Assembly (NCBI RefSeq): GCF_003855495.1
Contig: NZ_CP034086.1
Span: forward strand, 1,302,001 to 1,366,000
From: Methylocystis rosea
GTDB lineage: Bacteria > Pseudomonadota > Alphaproteobacteria > Rhizobiales > Beijerinckiaceae
Reading direction: 5' to 3'
DNA: 64,000 bases
Shown: positions 55,687 through 64,000 of the stretch, in pieces
Layout: the number at the start of each line of letters is the position of its first letter
Numbering within the stretch: the stretch's first letter is position 1
Notes under the pieces: generated by a model
The model's input: only the letters and a program-made list of their open reading frames with translations
The model's database searches: none
What the model was told of the DNA's origin: nothing
Position numbers and translations under genes: made by a program

Positions 55687-56751
55687 ATGCGCGTTTTGGG
55701 CATTGAAACCACTTGCGATGAGACGGCGGTCGCGGTCGTTTCGGAGCGGCTGGGCGGCGAAGGCGGAGAGATCCTTTCCAATGAGGTGATGAGCCAAATC
55801 GCCCGCCACGCCGCCTATGGCGGCGTCGTTCCGGAAATCGCGGCGCGGGCGCATATCGATGTCCTTGACAGGCTGATCAGACGCGCGCTGGAGCGCGCCA
55901 AGACCGAGGCGAAAGATCTTGATGGGATCGCCGCCGCGGCTGGTCCGGGACTGATCGGCGGCGTTCTCGTCGGGCTCACGGCCGGCAAGGCCATGGCGCT
56001 CGCCTTGGGCAAACCATTCATCGCCGTCAATCACCTGGAAGCCCACGCGCTAACCGCGCGTCTGACGGACCGCCTGGACTTTCCTTTTCTGGCGCTCCTC
56101 ATCTCCGGCGGGCACACGCAGATCGTCGCGGTGAAGGCCATCGGCGACTACCGCCGGCTGGGGTCCACCGTCGACGACGCCGCCGGCGAGGCCTTCGACA
56201 AGGTCGCTAAAATGCTAGAGCTGCCATATCCCGGGGGGCCGCAAATCGAAAAGCTCGCGCTCGAAGGCGACGCGCGACGATTCGATTTTCCGCGCCCGAT
56301 GCTTGGCCGGGAAGGGGCCGACTTTTCCCTCTCTGGCCTCAAGACCGCGGTGCGGCAGGAAATCCTCAGACTGCCGACTCTGAGCGAAAAGGACGTCAGG
56401 GATCTTGCAGCCTCTTTCCAAGCTGCGATCGTCGACGTGATCGTGGACCGGGTGCGCTCCGGCGTGCGTATCTTTACGGCAGGCGAGGGGCGAGCCCCGC
56501 AAGGCCTTGTGATCGGCGGCGGGGTCGCGGCAAATGGCGCCATTCGCCGCGCTCTTATGCGGCTTTGCGCCGAAAGCGGGCTGCGGTTCATTTCGCCGCC
56601 GGCGGCGCTGTGCGCCGACAATGGCGCGATCATCGCCTGGACCGGTCTCGAACGCTTAAAACGCGGATTGACCGATGACCTCGACTTTGCGCCGCGGCCG
56701 CGATGGCCGCTCGACGCCGCGCCGAGCCGATCACACCACGGCAAGGCCTAG
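55687..56751 (+). CDS. tsaD: tRNA N6-adenosine threonylcarbamoyltransferase
   Basis: A 354-residue Tsa[47 protein letters not shown] (the HxxxH metal site), [33 protein letters not shown] and [14 protein letters not shown]. It attaches threonylcarbamoyl to A37 of ANN-decoding tRNAs. gpsA is a frequent partner in synteny; here a phospholipase D gene intervenes. Confidence 0.97.
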   Translation: MRVLGIETTCDETAVAVVSERLGGEGGEILSNEVMSQIARHAAYGGVVPEIAARAHIDVLDRLIRRALERAKTEAKDLDGIAAAAGPGLIGGVLVGLTAGKAMALALGKPFIAVNHLEAHALTARLTDRLDFPFLALLISGGHTQIVAVKAIGDYRRLGSTVDDAAGEAFDKVAKMLELPYPGGPQIEKLALEGDARRFDFPRPMLGREGADFSLSGLKTAVRQEILRLPTLSEKDVRDLAASFQAAIVDVIVDRVRSGVRIFTAGEGRAPQGLVIGGGVAANGAIRRALMRLCAESGLRFISPPAALCADNGAIIAWTGLERLKRGLTDDLDFAPRPRWPLDAAPSRSHHGKA

Positions 56752-56760
56752 GGCGGTTCC

Positions 56761-57312
56761 ATGCGGCTCCTTTTTTCTGCGGCGCTTGCAGCCATGACGC
56801 TTGCGCCAACGCCGCAGCCGGCCGGACTGCTCGCGGAGGAGCCGACCTTCGCGGGCGTGCGCGTGTTCTACGGACCCGGCGACGGTTTCGGCGCGGTCGA
56901 CGGGCGGCTGATCAACGACGCGCGCCGCTCGATAGACATGGCCGCCTATGTGCTGACCGACCGCTCTCTGACGACGGCGCTCGGCCGCGCGGCCATGCGC
57001 GGCGTCAAGGTGCGGATCTATCTCGACGGCGAGGAAATGGGGCGCGGCGCGTCTGTGGTCGAGGAAATCGCCGACGCCCCGAACGTCGAAGTGCGCCGCA
57101 AGGGCCGCTCGCGTGATCTGATGCATCTGAAATCATACCAGGTGGACGGTCGCGTCTTGCGCAGCGGCTCCGCGAATTTCAGCGTCTCCGGCGAAATCTA
57201 TCAGGACAATGATTTGATCGTGATCGAGAGCCCACAGGCCGCCGCGCGGTTTCATCAAACTTTTGAAAGGCTATGGTCGCGTCCCGACAATCAGCGGATC
57301 GGCGTGCGATGA
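56761..57312 (+). CDS. Secreted phospholipase D-like protein with a single HKD motif
   Basis: A 183-residue protein with N-terminal signal (MRLLFSAALAAMTLAP...) and a PLD domain: RLINDARRSIDMAAYVLTDR, VKVRIYLDGEE, and HKD motif LMHLKSYQVDGRVLRSGSAN FSVSGE without gaps (HxK...D and N of GSxN). One HKD per chain suggests a dimer, as in Nuc-type endonucleases. It lies 9 bp after tsaD and its TGA overlaps the gpsA ATG (57309-57312), so gpsA translation is coupled to it. Confidence 0.88.
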   Translation: MRLLFSAALAAMTLAPTPQPAGLLAEEPTFAGVRVFYGPGDGFGAVDGRLINDARRSIDMAAYVLTDRSLTTALGRAAMRGVKVRIYLDGEEMGRGASVVEEIADAPNVEVRRKGRSRDLMHLKSYQVDGRVLRSGSANFSVSGEIYQDNDLIVIESPQAAARFHQTFERLWSRPDNQRIGVR

Positions 57313-58298
57313 CGCGCGCGACTGTCGCAGTTCTCGGCGCCGGCGCCTGGGGCGTCGCCCTCGCCAATGTCGCCGCGCAAGGCCGCGCGCGGGTGCCCTT
57401 ATGGGCGCATGACCCTCAGGCCGCCGAAGCCCTGGCGCGCGACCGCGAGAATACGCGCCGATTGCCGGGCTTGCCGCTTGCCGCCGCCGTCGCCCCGACG
57501 AGCGACATTTCCGTTTTACGTGAGGCGGACATCGTGCTCGCCGTCACGCCCGCACAAGCAATCCGCATGACCGCGCGCGCCGCGCGGCCGCATATGCGCG
57601 AGCGCGCCGCCTTTGTGATTTGCGCCAAGGGCATTGAACGCGACCGGCGCAAGTTCCTGAGCGAAGTCGCAAAGGAAGAACTGCCCCACGTCGATGTCGC
57701 CGTGCTCTCGGGCCCAAGCTTCGCGGCGGATGTATGCAGAGGATTGCCGACGGCGGTGACTCTCGCGGCGCATGACGAAACGCTGGCGCGGCGCTTGAGT
57801 GAAGAGCTTTCGACGAAGACGTTTCGGCTTTATCGCTCGACCGACGTGCGCGGCGCCGAGATCGGCGGGGCCGCGAAAAACGTTCTCGCCATCGCCGCTG
57901 GAATGAGCCACGGCCGCGGGCTCGGCGCGAGCGCGCAGGCGGCGCTGATCGCACGCGGGTTCGCCGAGCTGATGCGTCTCGGACGCGTGTTGGGCGCGCG
58001 TCAAGAGACGTTGATGGGTCTTTCGGGATTGGGCGATCTGGTGCTCACCTGCGGATCGGCGCAGTCGCGCAACTTTGCGCTCGGCGAAGCGCTGGGGCAG
58101 GGAAAGTCGGTGGAAGACGCCACGCATGGCAAGCTTGCGGAAGGCGCCTTTACGGCGCGCGTTCTGGTTGAAATGGCGCGCGCGCATGACGTCGAGTTGC
58201 CGATCGCTGAAGCCGTCGACTCGATTCTCTCCGCGCGGCTGAGCGTTGACGGCGCCATCGACGCGCTGCTGATGCGCCCCCTCAAAGCCGAAGACTGA
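57309..58298 (+). CDS. gpsA: Glycerol-3-phosphate dehydrogenase [NAD(P)+]
   Basis: A 329-residue GpsA: VAVLGAGAWGVALANVAAQ (dinucleotide fold), VICAKGIERD, VLSGPSFAADVCRGLPTAVT, active-site GAAKNVLAIAAGMSHGRGLG and GLSGLGDLVLTCGSAQSRN. It makes sn-glycerol-3-phosphate for phospholipids. The start ATG overlaps the stop of the PLD gene by 4 bp. A longer in-frame upstream start lies inside that gene. Confidence 0.97.
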   Translation: MTRATVAVLGAGAWGVALANVAAQGRARVPLWAHDPQAAEALARDRENTRRLPGLPLAAAVAPTSDISVLREADIVLAVTPAQAIRMTARAARPHMRERAAFVICAKGIERDRRKFLSEVAKEELPHVDVAVLSGPSFAADVCRGLPTAVTLAAHDETLARRLSEELSTKTFRLYRSTDVRGAEIGGAAKNVLAIAAGMSHGRGLGASAQAALIARGFAELMRLGRVLGARQETLMGLSGLGDLVLTCGSAQSRNFALGEALGQGKSVEDATHGKLAEGAFTARVLVEMARAHDVELPIAEAVDSILSARLSVDGAIDALLMRPLKAED

Positions 58299-58323
58299 TC
58301 ATCAGCGCCGCAACGAACGCTCG

Positions 58324-60198
58324 CTACTTCGAGTCCAGGATGTCGCGCATCTTCACCGCCAGCTGCTCCAAAGTGAACGGTTTGGTGAGCAGCTTGACGT
58401 CCTTGTCAAGCACGCCGTTGTGCACGATCGCGTTGCGCGTATAGCCGGTGATGAACAGAACGCGCAGGCTGTGTCTGCGAAACACCGCCTCGCGTGCGAG
58501 ACGCGCGCCATCCATGTCGGGCATAACCACATCCGTGACCATCAGCGCGATGTCGGCGCGACGGCGAATGATGTCGATCGCCGCGCGTCCGTTCTCGGCC
58601 TCCAGAACCGAATAACCCAATTCCCGCACGCCTTGCGCGGTGACCCGGCGCGCCGTGTCGTCGTCTTCGACGATCAGCACAAGTTCTTCCGGCCTCCCAA
58701 GCGGAAGTTCGAGAGGTCGAGGCGGCCGAAGCGGCAGTTCGGCGGGCGCTTCGACGTTATTGAAGCGCGGCAGATAGAGCTTGATGCAGGTTCCGCGTCC
58801 GGGTTCGGAATAGATTTTGACCTGGCCGCCAGACTGCTTGACGAATCCATGGACCTGCGAAAGGCCAAGTCCGGTGCCCTTGCCTGCGGGCTTGGTGGTG
58901 AAGAACGGATCGAACGCTTGCGACAAGACCTCGGGCGGCATGCCTTGTCCGGTGTCGGTCACGGCGATCATCACATATTGGCCAGGGGTCACTTCCATAT
59001 TTTCACTGGCGTAGGCGTCATCGAGATAGCAGTTGGCCGTCTCGATCGTCAGCTTGCCGCCGTCCGGCATGGCGTCGCGCGCATTGACCGCGAGATTGAC
59101 GATGGCGCTTTCCAGTTCGTGCTGATCGATTTTTGTGGCCCACAGGCCGCCGGCGAGAACGGTTTCGAGTTCGATCTTTTCGCCGAGGGCGCGGCGCACC
59201 ATGTCGGAGACGCTGGAGACGAACTTGTTGGGGTCGAGCGGACGCGGCGACAAAGGCTGACGGCGTGAGAAGGCGAGAAGCCTGCGAACCATGGCGGCGG
59301 CGCGATCGGCGCCGTCCATCGCAGAATCGATCAGCTGAATATAATCGTCGTTAGAATCCGCAATCTTTCGCCGCAACAGATGCAGACTCGCGACGATGAC
59401 GCCGAGCATATTGTTGAAGTCATGCGCGATGCCGCCGGTCAGGTGGCCGAGCGATTCGAGTTTTTGCGACTGCCGCAACTGCGACTCGAGCGCTTCGCGG
59501 CGCGTCGTTTCCCCGATCAGCTGATCGTAGGCGGTCTTCAACGAGTCGCGTGACGTTTGCAGCGCGTTCATCTGCTTTTGCGCATTGAGAAACGAAAAGG
59601 CGGCAAGCGCGAAGATGATGCCGCCGAGCGCCCAAACGGCCGCGTCAAACTCGCCGCCGGCGGCGTTGAGTTCGCGCTCGCGCTTCTCGCTGAGATTTTT
59701 CTCATTTTCAGTCATCGTGTCGATGATGGCGTGGAGCCGGTCCATCAGCGCCTTTCCGCGCCCGGACTTGACGAGCTGAACGGCCTTGTCGACTTGCAGC
59801 GCGCGCATATCGGCGATCGCCTCATCGATAATCGCGACCCTTTCGCCAAGCAGCGGCCGCATTTCCGCGACAGCCTCGAGCTGCTTGGGATTGTCTCTTA
59901 CGCGCTCCGAAAGCCGGTCGACAACGACGGGCAGTTTGCGCGTCGCTTCGAAGCAGGCGTCCAGATAGCGTTCGTCTTGGGTGATGATAAAACCGCGCTG
60001 ACCGCTCTCGGCGGCCTGCAGCAGTCCATAAAGCTGATAAAGATCGCTTTGCACCTGAATAGTGTGGCGCAGCCATGCGCCAGCTGCGCGGCGCTGGGAT
60101 TCAGCGCGCACGGCCACATAGCCGGCAAGCGCAAGCACCGCGAATCCGAGCGCTATGCCAAACAGTCCAGAAGCGACGAATTTACGTGTCGGAGACAT
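58324..60198 (-). CDS. Hybrid histidine kinase with a CHASE3-type sensor domain
   Basis: A 624-residue membrane kinase. First helix FGIALGFAVLALAGYVAVRA, then a four-helix periplasmic domain of CHASE3 type (AAESGQRGFIITQDERYLDA), second helix VWALGGIIFALAAFSFLNAQ, HisKA with GGIAHDFNN, HATPase ([27 protein letters not shown]) and a receiver domain with Asp in LMVTDVVMP. The kinase core closely resembles that of the ethylene-receptor-like kinase in this window. The stimulus is unknown; no regulator gene is adjacent. Confidence 0.92.
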   Translation of the reverse strand: MSPTRKFVASGLFGIALGFAVLALAGYVAVRAESQRRAAGAWLRHTIQVQSDLYQLYGLLQAAESGQRGFIITQDERYLDACFEATRKLPVVVDRLSERVRDNPKQLEAVAEMRPLLGERVAIIDEAIADMRALQVDKAVQLVKSGRGKALMDRLHAIIDTMTENEKNLSEKRERELNAAGGEFDAAVWALGGIIFALAAFSFLNAQKQMNALQTSRDSLKTAYDQLIGETTRREALESQLRQSQKLESLGHLTGGIAHDFNNMLGVIVASLHLLRRKIADSNDDYIQLIDSAMDGADRAAAMVRRLLAFSRRQPLSPRPLDPNKFVSSVSDMVRRALGEKIELETVLAGGLWATKIDQHELESAIVNLAVNARDAMPDGGKLTIETANCYLDDAYASENMEVTPGQYVMIAVTDTGQGMPPEVLSQAFDPFFTTKPAGKGTGLGLSQVHGFVKQSGGQVKIYSEPGRGTCIKLYLPRFNNVEAPAELPLRPPRPLELPLGRPEELVLIVEDDDTARRVTAQGVRELGYSVLEAENGRAAIDIIRRRADIALMVTDVVMPDMDGARLAREAVFRRHSLRVLFITGYTRNAIVHNGVLDKDVKLLTKPFTLEQLAVKMRDILDSK

Positions 60199-60259
60199 TT
60201 TGTTCCGGCGACTGGATGGACGCGCGCCACTCTACGACGCACCTCCTGAATGCGAAAGT

Positions 60260-62092
60260 TCAGGGGACCTGTCGCACTGCGCCTTTGGCCGCGCTCGTCG
60301 TCATTGAGGCGTAGGCGCGCAGCGCCGTGGTGATTTTTCGAGGCCGCGCCTTGGCCGGCGCGAAGCCTTTCGCGGACTGTTCGGCGCGCCGCGTCGCCAG
60401 TTCGTCTTCGCTAACGGCGAGCGTAATGCTTCGCGCCGGAATGTCGATTTCTATTCTGTCGCCGTCCCGGACCAAGGCGATCGCGCCGCCCTCGGCCGCT
60501 TCGGGAGAGACATGGCCGATCGAAAGCCCGGCCGTGCCGCCGGAAAATCTTCCGTCCGTCACCAGCGCGCAGACCTTGCCGAGCCCCTTCGATTTCAGAT
60601 AGCTCGTCGGATAGAGCATTTCCTGCATGCCGGGTCCGCCGCGCGGGCCTTCGTAGCGGATGACGACCACCTCGCCAGCCTTTACCTCGCCTGTCAGAAT
60701 GGCCGACACCGCCGCGTCCTGACTCTCATAGACCTTGGCGGGGCCGGCGAATTTCAGGATCGAATCGTCGACGCCGGCCGTTTTCACGATGCAGCCGTCG
60801 ATGGCGAGATTGCCAGTAAGCACGGCGAGGCCGCCATCCTTGGAGAAGGCGTGCGCCGCGTCGCGTATCGCGCCTTTTTCGCGGTCGGCGTCGAGCTCCT
60901 TATAGCGGCGGTCCTGGCTGAACGCGACTTGCGTCGCCACGCCGCCCGGCGCGGCGCGAAAGAACGTGCGCGCGGTTTCGCTCTGCGTGACGGCGATGTC
61001 CCAGCGCGCCACGGCGTCGCTGACGGAAGGACTGTGGACGGTCGGAAGCTCGCCGTGCAGCAGACCGGCGCGCAGCAATTCTCCGAGAATGGCGATGACG
61101 CCGCCGGCGCGATGCACGTCTTCAAGGTGAACGTCGGGCGCGGAGGGCGCGACCTTGCACAGCACCGGCACCCGCCGCGACAGGCGGTCGATGTCGGCCA
61201 TGGTGAAATCGACCTGCGCCTCGTGCGCCGCCGCGAGAAGATGCAGCACGGTGTTCGTCGAGCCGCCCATGGCGATGTCGAGCGTGATGGCGTTTTCGAA
61301 AGCTTCAAAACTCGCGATCGAACGCGGCAGCACGCTTTCGTCGTCCTGCTCATAGTAGCGGCGCGCGAGATCGACGATGAGATGGCCGGCTTCAACAAAC
61401 AGCCGCCGGCGATCCGCATGGGTCGCGAGGGTCGAACCATTGCCGGGAAGCGACAGTCCCAGGGCCTCGGTCAGGCAGTTCATGCTGTTCGCCGTGAACA
61501 TGCCGGAGCATGATCCGCAGGTCGGACAGGCGGAGCGCTCGATCGTGGCGACGTCCGCTTCGCTGACCGTGTCATCCACGCTGGCGACGATCGCATCGAC
61601 AAGATCGAGTGCGTGCTCCTTGCCAGCGAGCACGACCTTGCCGGCCTCCATCGGGCCGCCGGAAACGAACACCGCCGGAATGTTGAGGCGCAGCGCCGCC
61701 ATCAGCATGCCGGGCGTGATCTTGTCGCAATTCGAAATGCAGACCAGCGCGTCGGCGCAATGCGCGTTGACCATGAATTCGACGCTGTCGGCGATGAGAT
61801 CGCGCGAGGGCAGCGAATAGAGCATCCCGTCGTGGCCCATAGCGATGCCGTCATCGATCGCGATGGTGTTGAACTCCTTCGCGACGCCGCCGGCCTTTTC
61901 GATTTCGGCGGCGACGAGCTGGCCGAGATCCTTCAAATGCACATGGCCTGGAACGAATTGGGTGAAGGAATTGGCGACCGCGATGATCGGTTTGCCGAAG
62001 TCCTCCTCCTTCATGCCTGTCGCGCGCCAGAGGCCGCGCGCGCCCGCCATGTTGCGGCCGTGGGTCGTCGTGCGTGAACGATAAGGAGGCAT
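60260..62092 (-). CDS. ilvD: Dihydroxy-acid dehydratase
   Basis: A 610-residue IlvD. Cluster-binding motifs are [11 protein letters not shown] and [20 protein letters not shown]; other marks are [20 protein letters not shown] and [18 protein letters not shown]. It forms 2-ketoisovalerate and 2-keto-3-methylvalerate in valine and isoleucine synthesis. ATG at 62092 follows AGGAG (62083-62088 on the complement is CCTTAT-side; the start matches the family). Confidence 0.95.
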   Translation of the reverse strand: MPPYRSRTTTHGRNMAGARGLWRATGMKEEDFGKPIIAVANSFTQFVPGHVHLKDLGQLVAAEIEKAGGVAKEFNTIAIDDGIAMGHDGMLYSLPSRDLIADSVEFMVNAHCADALVCISNCDKITPGMLMAALRLNIPAVFVSGGPMEAGKVVLAGKEHALDLVDAIVASVDDTVSEADVATIERSACPTCGSCSGMFTANSMNCLTEALGLSLPGNGSTLATHADRRRLFVEAGHLIVDLARRYYEQDDESVLPRSIASFEAFENAITLDIAMGGSTNTVLHLLAAAHEAQVDFTMADIDRLSRRVPVLCKVAPSAPDVHLEDVHRAGGVIAILGELLRAGLLHGELPTVHSPSVSDAVARWDIAVTQSETARTFFRAAPGGVATQVAFSQDRRYKELDADREKGAIRDAAHAFSKDGGLAVLTGNLAIDGCIVKTAGVDDSILKFAGPAKVYESQDAAVSAILTGEVKAGEVVVIRYEGPRGGPGMQEMLYPTSYLKSKGLGKVCALVTDGRFSGGTAGLSIGHVSPEAAEGGAIALVRDGDRIEIDIPARSITLAVSEDELATRRAEQSAKGFAPAKARPRKITTALRAYASMTTSAAKGAVRQVP

Positions 62093-62288
62093 TGAACTCT
62101 CGCCGTCGCAAGGCTCGTCGTTCGAGCCTTTCCAAAGACGACTATCGCAGCGAACGCACCGCTGCAACTGCGGTTGGAGCAGACGAAGCCGCGGCGTTCG
62201 CACCGTTTAGCCCTGCGCGCGCGCCGGGCAGGACAGGGTCAGCGTGGGCGCGAGCTTTGGCGCCAGGCTTTACCTAAACGCGCGCCGC

Positions 62289-62546
62289 TTAAGCGGCGCG
62301 GCGCTCCGCTGACGGCGCCAATTTGCTGACGCAGTCTCGAATGGCGGCAATCGAAGCGAAGCTTTGTCGCCGAAGCATGGAGACCGGGAACTCGACGTCG
62401 AAGGCTTCTTCCAGCGCGAGCATGGTGCGGATGGCGGCAAAGGGCGTCAGCCCTGCGCTGTAGAGATCGTCCGAATCCGACAGATGCTCCACGGGGGTAT
62501 GCAGACGGCCGTGCTCTTGCAGCAAACGGCGTATCGTATCAATCAT
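62289..62546 (-). CDS. Acyl carrier protein-like protein without the acceptor serine
   Basis: An 85-residue ACP-fold protein: helix I MIDTIRRLLQEHG, loop DSDDLYSAGLTPFAAIRTML, helix III ALEEAFDVEFPVSML, then FASIAAIRDCVSKLA. In related rhizobial carriers the motif is GLTSF, the Ser carrying phosphopantetheine; here codon CCC makes it GLTPF, so the arm cannot attach at that position. It may be a degenerated carrier or an interaction module. ATG at 62546 begins at helix I. A long upstream extension from 62624 was rejected. Confidence 0.75.
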   Translation of the reverse strand: MIDTIRRLLQEHGRLHTPVEHLSDSDDLYSAGLTPFAAIRTMLALEEAFDVEFPVSMLRRQSFASIAAIRDCVSKLAPSAERRAA

Positions 62547-62779
62547 TGATCCAACTCCAGGAGCGCCGCCGTTGAGGCGGGCTGCAGCGTTGTTGTCGCG
62601 ATAAGCGCGAGGGTTTCCTAACAACCTTAACTAGCGCGCCAAGGATTCGCGCGCCTCGCCTGAACGCAGGATGAATTCGCCGCGCATACGCCGAGTCGTG
62701 GCTTACAAATGGTTAATCTAATTCACCGCCGCGCGCGGTGATGTGGCCGTTTCTTTTGACCTGCGCTATGTTAGCGGCC

Positions 62780-63535
62780 ATGCGAACGCCGCTGCTTCTT
62801 CCGCTGACGATCGTGGTCTTTCTTGGAGCCCTGCCGGCCGGAATCGCGCTGGCGGCGGCGTCGGAGACGCCTTCGATCGAATCATTGGGCGAGGAGGAGG
62901 GCGATTTCCTTTTCATCCCAGGGATTGGAAGGATTCCGCTGCCGCCTGGGACCCGCGCGCTCGGCCCGGGACAAGGCGGTCGCGATGTTGATCCCGAGCG
63001 GCGCGCGCCGGCCGCCGCAGCGCCGCCCCCGCCCAAGGACCCCGCCCAGCAGCGCGCCGAAGAGATGGCGCGGCTTTATCTTCGCCTGGAGCAGGCCGAA
63101 GACGAGCGGGAGGCGAAGGGCGTTTCGGCGGCGATCCTCAGCCGCTGGGCGCATTCGGAGTCGGACACGATCAATCTGCTTGCGGCGCGCGCCCTTGCGG
63201 CGGACGCGGCCGGCGCACCGCCTCTCGCCCTGAAGCTTCTCGACTATGTGGTCGCCCTCTCGCCGCAATGGACGGAGGGCTATGTTCAGCGCGCCAAGGT
63301 GCGGGCGGAGCAGGGGGACGACAGCGGCGCGATCGCCGACCTCGAGACCGCAGCGACGCTTGAGCCGAAGCGTTTTGACGCGCTCGCCGCTCTTGGCGCG
63401 CTCAAGGCGAAGACCGGCGACAAGAAAGGGGCGCTCGCCGCCTATCGAAAGTCGCTGGCGATCGCGCCCCAGCAGGAGTCGCTTCAAAAGATCGAGGAGC
63501 GCCTGCATATTGAAGTCGAGGGGCGCGACATCTGA
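62780..63535 (+). CDS. Secreted tetratricopeptide-repeat protein
   Basis: A 251-residue protein with signal peptide ending ...AGIALAAA, a Pro/Gly-rich linker (IPLPPGTRALGPGQGG and AAAAPPPPKDPAQQ), then a helical region with TPR-like repeats: PQWTEGYVQRAKVRAEQGDD, SGAIADLETAATLEPKRFDA, LAALGALKAKTGDKKGALAA YRKSLAIAP. It probably serves as a periplasmic interaction scaffold. ATG at 62780 or 62768 may be used. The nitroreductase-like gene starts 17 bp downstream. Confidence 0.85.
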   Translation: MRTPLLLPLTIVVFLGALPAGIALAAASETPSIESLGEEEGDFLFIPGIGRIPLPPGTRALGPGQGGRDVDPERRAPAAAAPPPPKDPAQQRAEEMARLYLRLEQAEDEREAKGVSAAILSRWAHSESDTINLLAARALAADAAGAPPLALKLLDYVVALSPQWTEGYVQRAKVRAEQGDDSGAIADLETAATLEPKRFDALAALGALKAKTGDKKGALAAYRKSLAIAPQQESLQKIEERLHIEVEGRDI

Positions 63536-63552
63536 ACGCTGCGGGGAATGCG

Positions 63553-64000
63553 ATGACGACGACCGACAGGCAGGCCGCGGGCGTGGTTGCGCCCGAAGCG
63601 CTGGAGCAGCTCTTTACGGGAGCGCGGACCCACAATGGCTGGCTTCCCAAAGACGTGCCGGACAGCCTGCTCGAACTCGCCGTGGACTACGCGAAATGGG
63701 GGCCGACAAGCGCCAACTGTTCGCCGATGCGCATCATTTTCGTGCGCTCGCCCGAGGCGAAGGCCCGGCTCGCCCCGGCGATGTCGGACGCCAATCGTCC
63801 GAAGACCCTGGCCGCGCCCGCCACTGCAATCGTCGGCTATGATCTCGATTTCACGGAGACTCTCCCTCACCTTTATCCGGCGACGGACGCGCGTTCCTGG
63901 TTCATCGGCAATGAGACGCTGATCGAGGAGACGGCCTTTCGCAACGGCTCGTTGCAGGGCGCCTATCTCCTGCTCGCGCTGCGCGCGGTGGGTCTCGATT
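63553..64000 (+). CDS. RutE-like malonic semialdehyde reductase / nitroreductase family (partial)
   Basis: The frame opens with ATG at 63553 and runs off the right edge after 149 codons. It matches the RutE/HadB-type flavin reductases: ARTHNGWLPKDVPDSLLELA, YAKWGPTSANCSPMRIIFVR, APATAIVGYDLDFTETLPHL, FRNGSLQGAYLLLALRAVGL. Characterised members reduce malonic semialdehyde from pyrimidine breakdown; others are general nitroreductases. The remaining rut genes are not visible, so the specific role is not settled. Confidence 0.87.
   Translation, partial: MTTTDRQAAGVVAPEALEQLFTGARTHNGWLPKDVPDSLLELAVDYAKWGPTSANCSPMRIIFVRSPEAKARLAPAMSDANRPKTLAAPATAIVGYDLDFTETLPHLYPATDARSWFIGNETLIEETAFRNGSLQGAYLLLALRAVGLD

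Overview
The window is a chromosomal segment of a high-GC alphaproteobacterium of the order Hyphomicrobiales (Rhizobiales). The evidence is popZ, the pcm-tolC-popZ order, FtsEX, DUF2232 next to rplI, a pyruvate dehydrogenase E1-beta carrying its own lipoyl domain, and DUF29, DUF1499 and PRC-barrel proteins. A mesaconyl-CoA hydratase gene implies the ethylmalonyl-CoA pathway, and a CopC-like protein is present. Together these fit a serine-cycle methylotroph or type II methanotroph such as Methylocystis or Methylosinus. No methane or methanol oxidation gene lies in the window, so that placement is inference. Almost everything is core chromosome; there is no prophage, IS element or CRISPR array.

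Layout. 1-3955: end of pcm, tolC, popZ, an ftsB-like gene and a convergent MBL-fold hydrolase. 4031-6162: small envelope genes, palindromic repeats, a universal stress protein and tRNA-Ala(CGC). 6163-9456: yggT, a DUF167 gene, mesaconyl-CoA hydratase, and three tandem secreted PRC-barrel genes. 9796-13809: dnaB, rplI, a DUF2232 gene, and copC. 13847-18410: an ABC exporter pair divergent from a tesA-type esterase, then thpR. 18628-23230: plsC, a ydcF-like gene, ftsX, ftsE and a PAS histidine kinase, all on the minus strand. 23371-26596: a dihydroorotase homologue without the HxH motif, a 34-residue membrane protein, a large membrane protein and a Cys-rich secreted protein. 26730-28664: tuf with a duplicated 3' end, then a Nudix hydrolase. 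28712-30342: small proteins and a DUF1499 gene. 30436-35439: pdhA, pdhB, two inserted genes, then a lipoyl-less E2 and a Cys-rich protein. 35492-43784: mrp, a VOC gene, fadL, a TPP riboswitch with thiC, rlpA, mogA, dapB and gpmA. 43981-49976: an ethylene-receptor-like hybrid kinase, alkB, cytochrome c and a TonB-dependent receptor. 50121-58298: cysG, a serine hydrolase, hemDC, a Gly/Tyr-rich protein, tsaD, a phospholipase D gene and gpsA. 58324-64000: a CHASE3 hybrid kinase, ilvD, an acyl-carrier-like protein without the acceptor serine, a TPR protein and the start of a RutE-like nitroreductase.

The observations most worth following are these. A hybrid histidine kinase at 43981-45600 has an N-terminus that aligns without gaps to the ethylene-binding domain of plant ETR1, including the Cys and His that hold Cu(I). 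The tuf gene has a second, synonymous copy of its last ten codons plus stop 73 bp downstream, with two perfect hairpins between the first stop and the second copy. The pyruvate dehydrogenase operon is interrupted by a low-GC gene and a DUF29 gene, and its E2 has no lipoyl domain. Several family members lack a key residue: the dihydroorotase, the acyl carrier protein and CopC.
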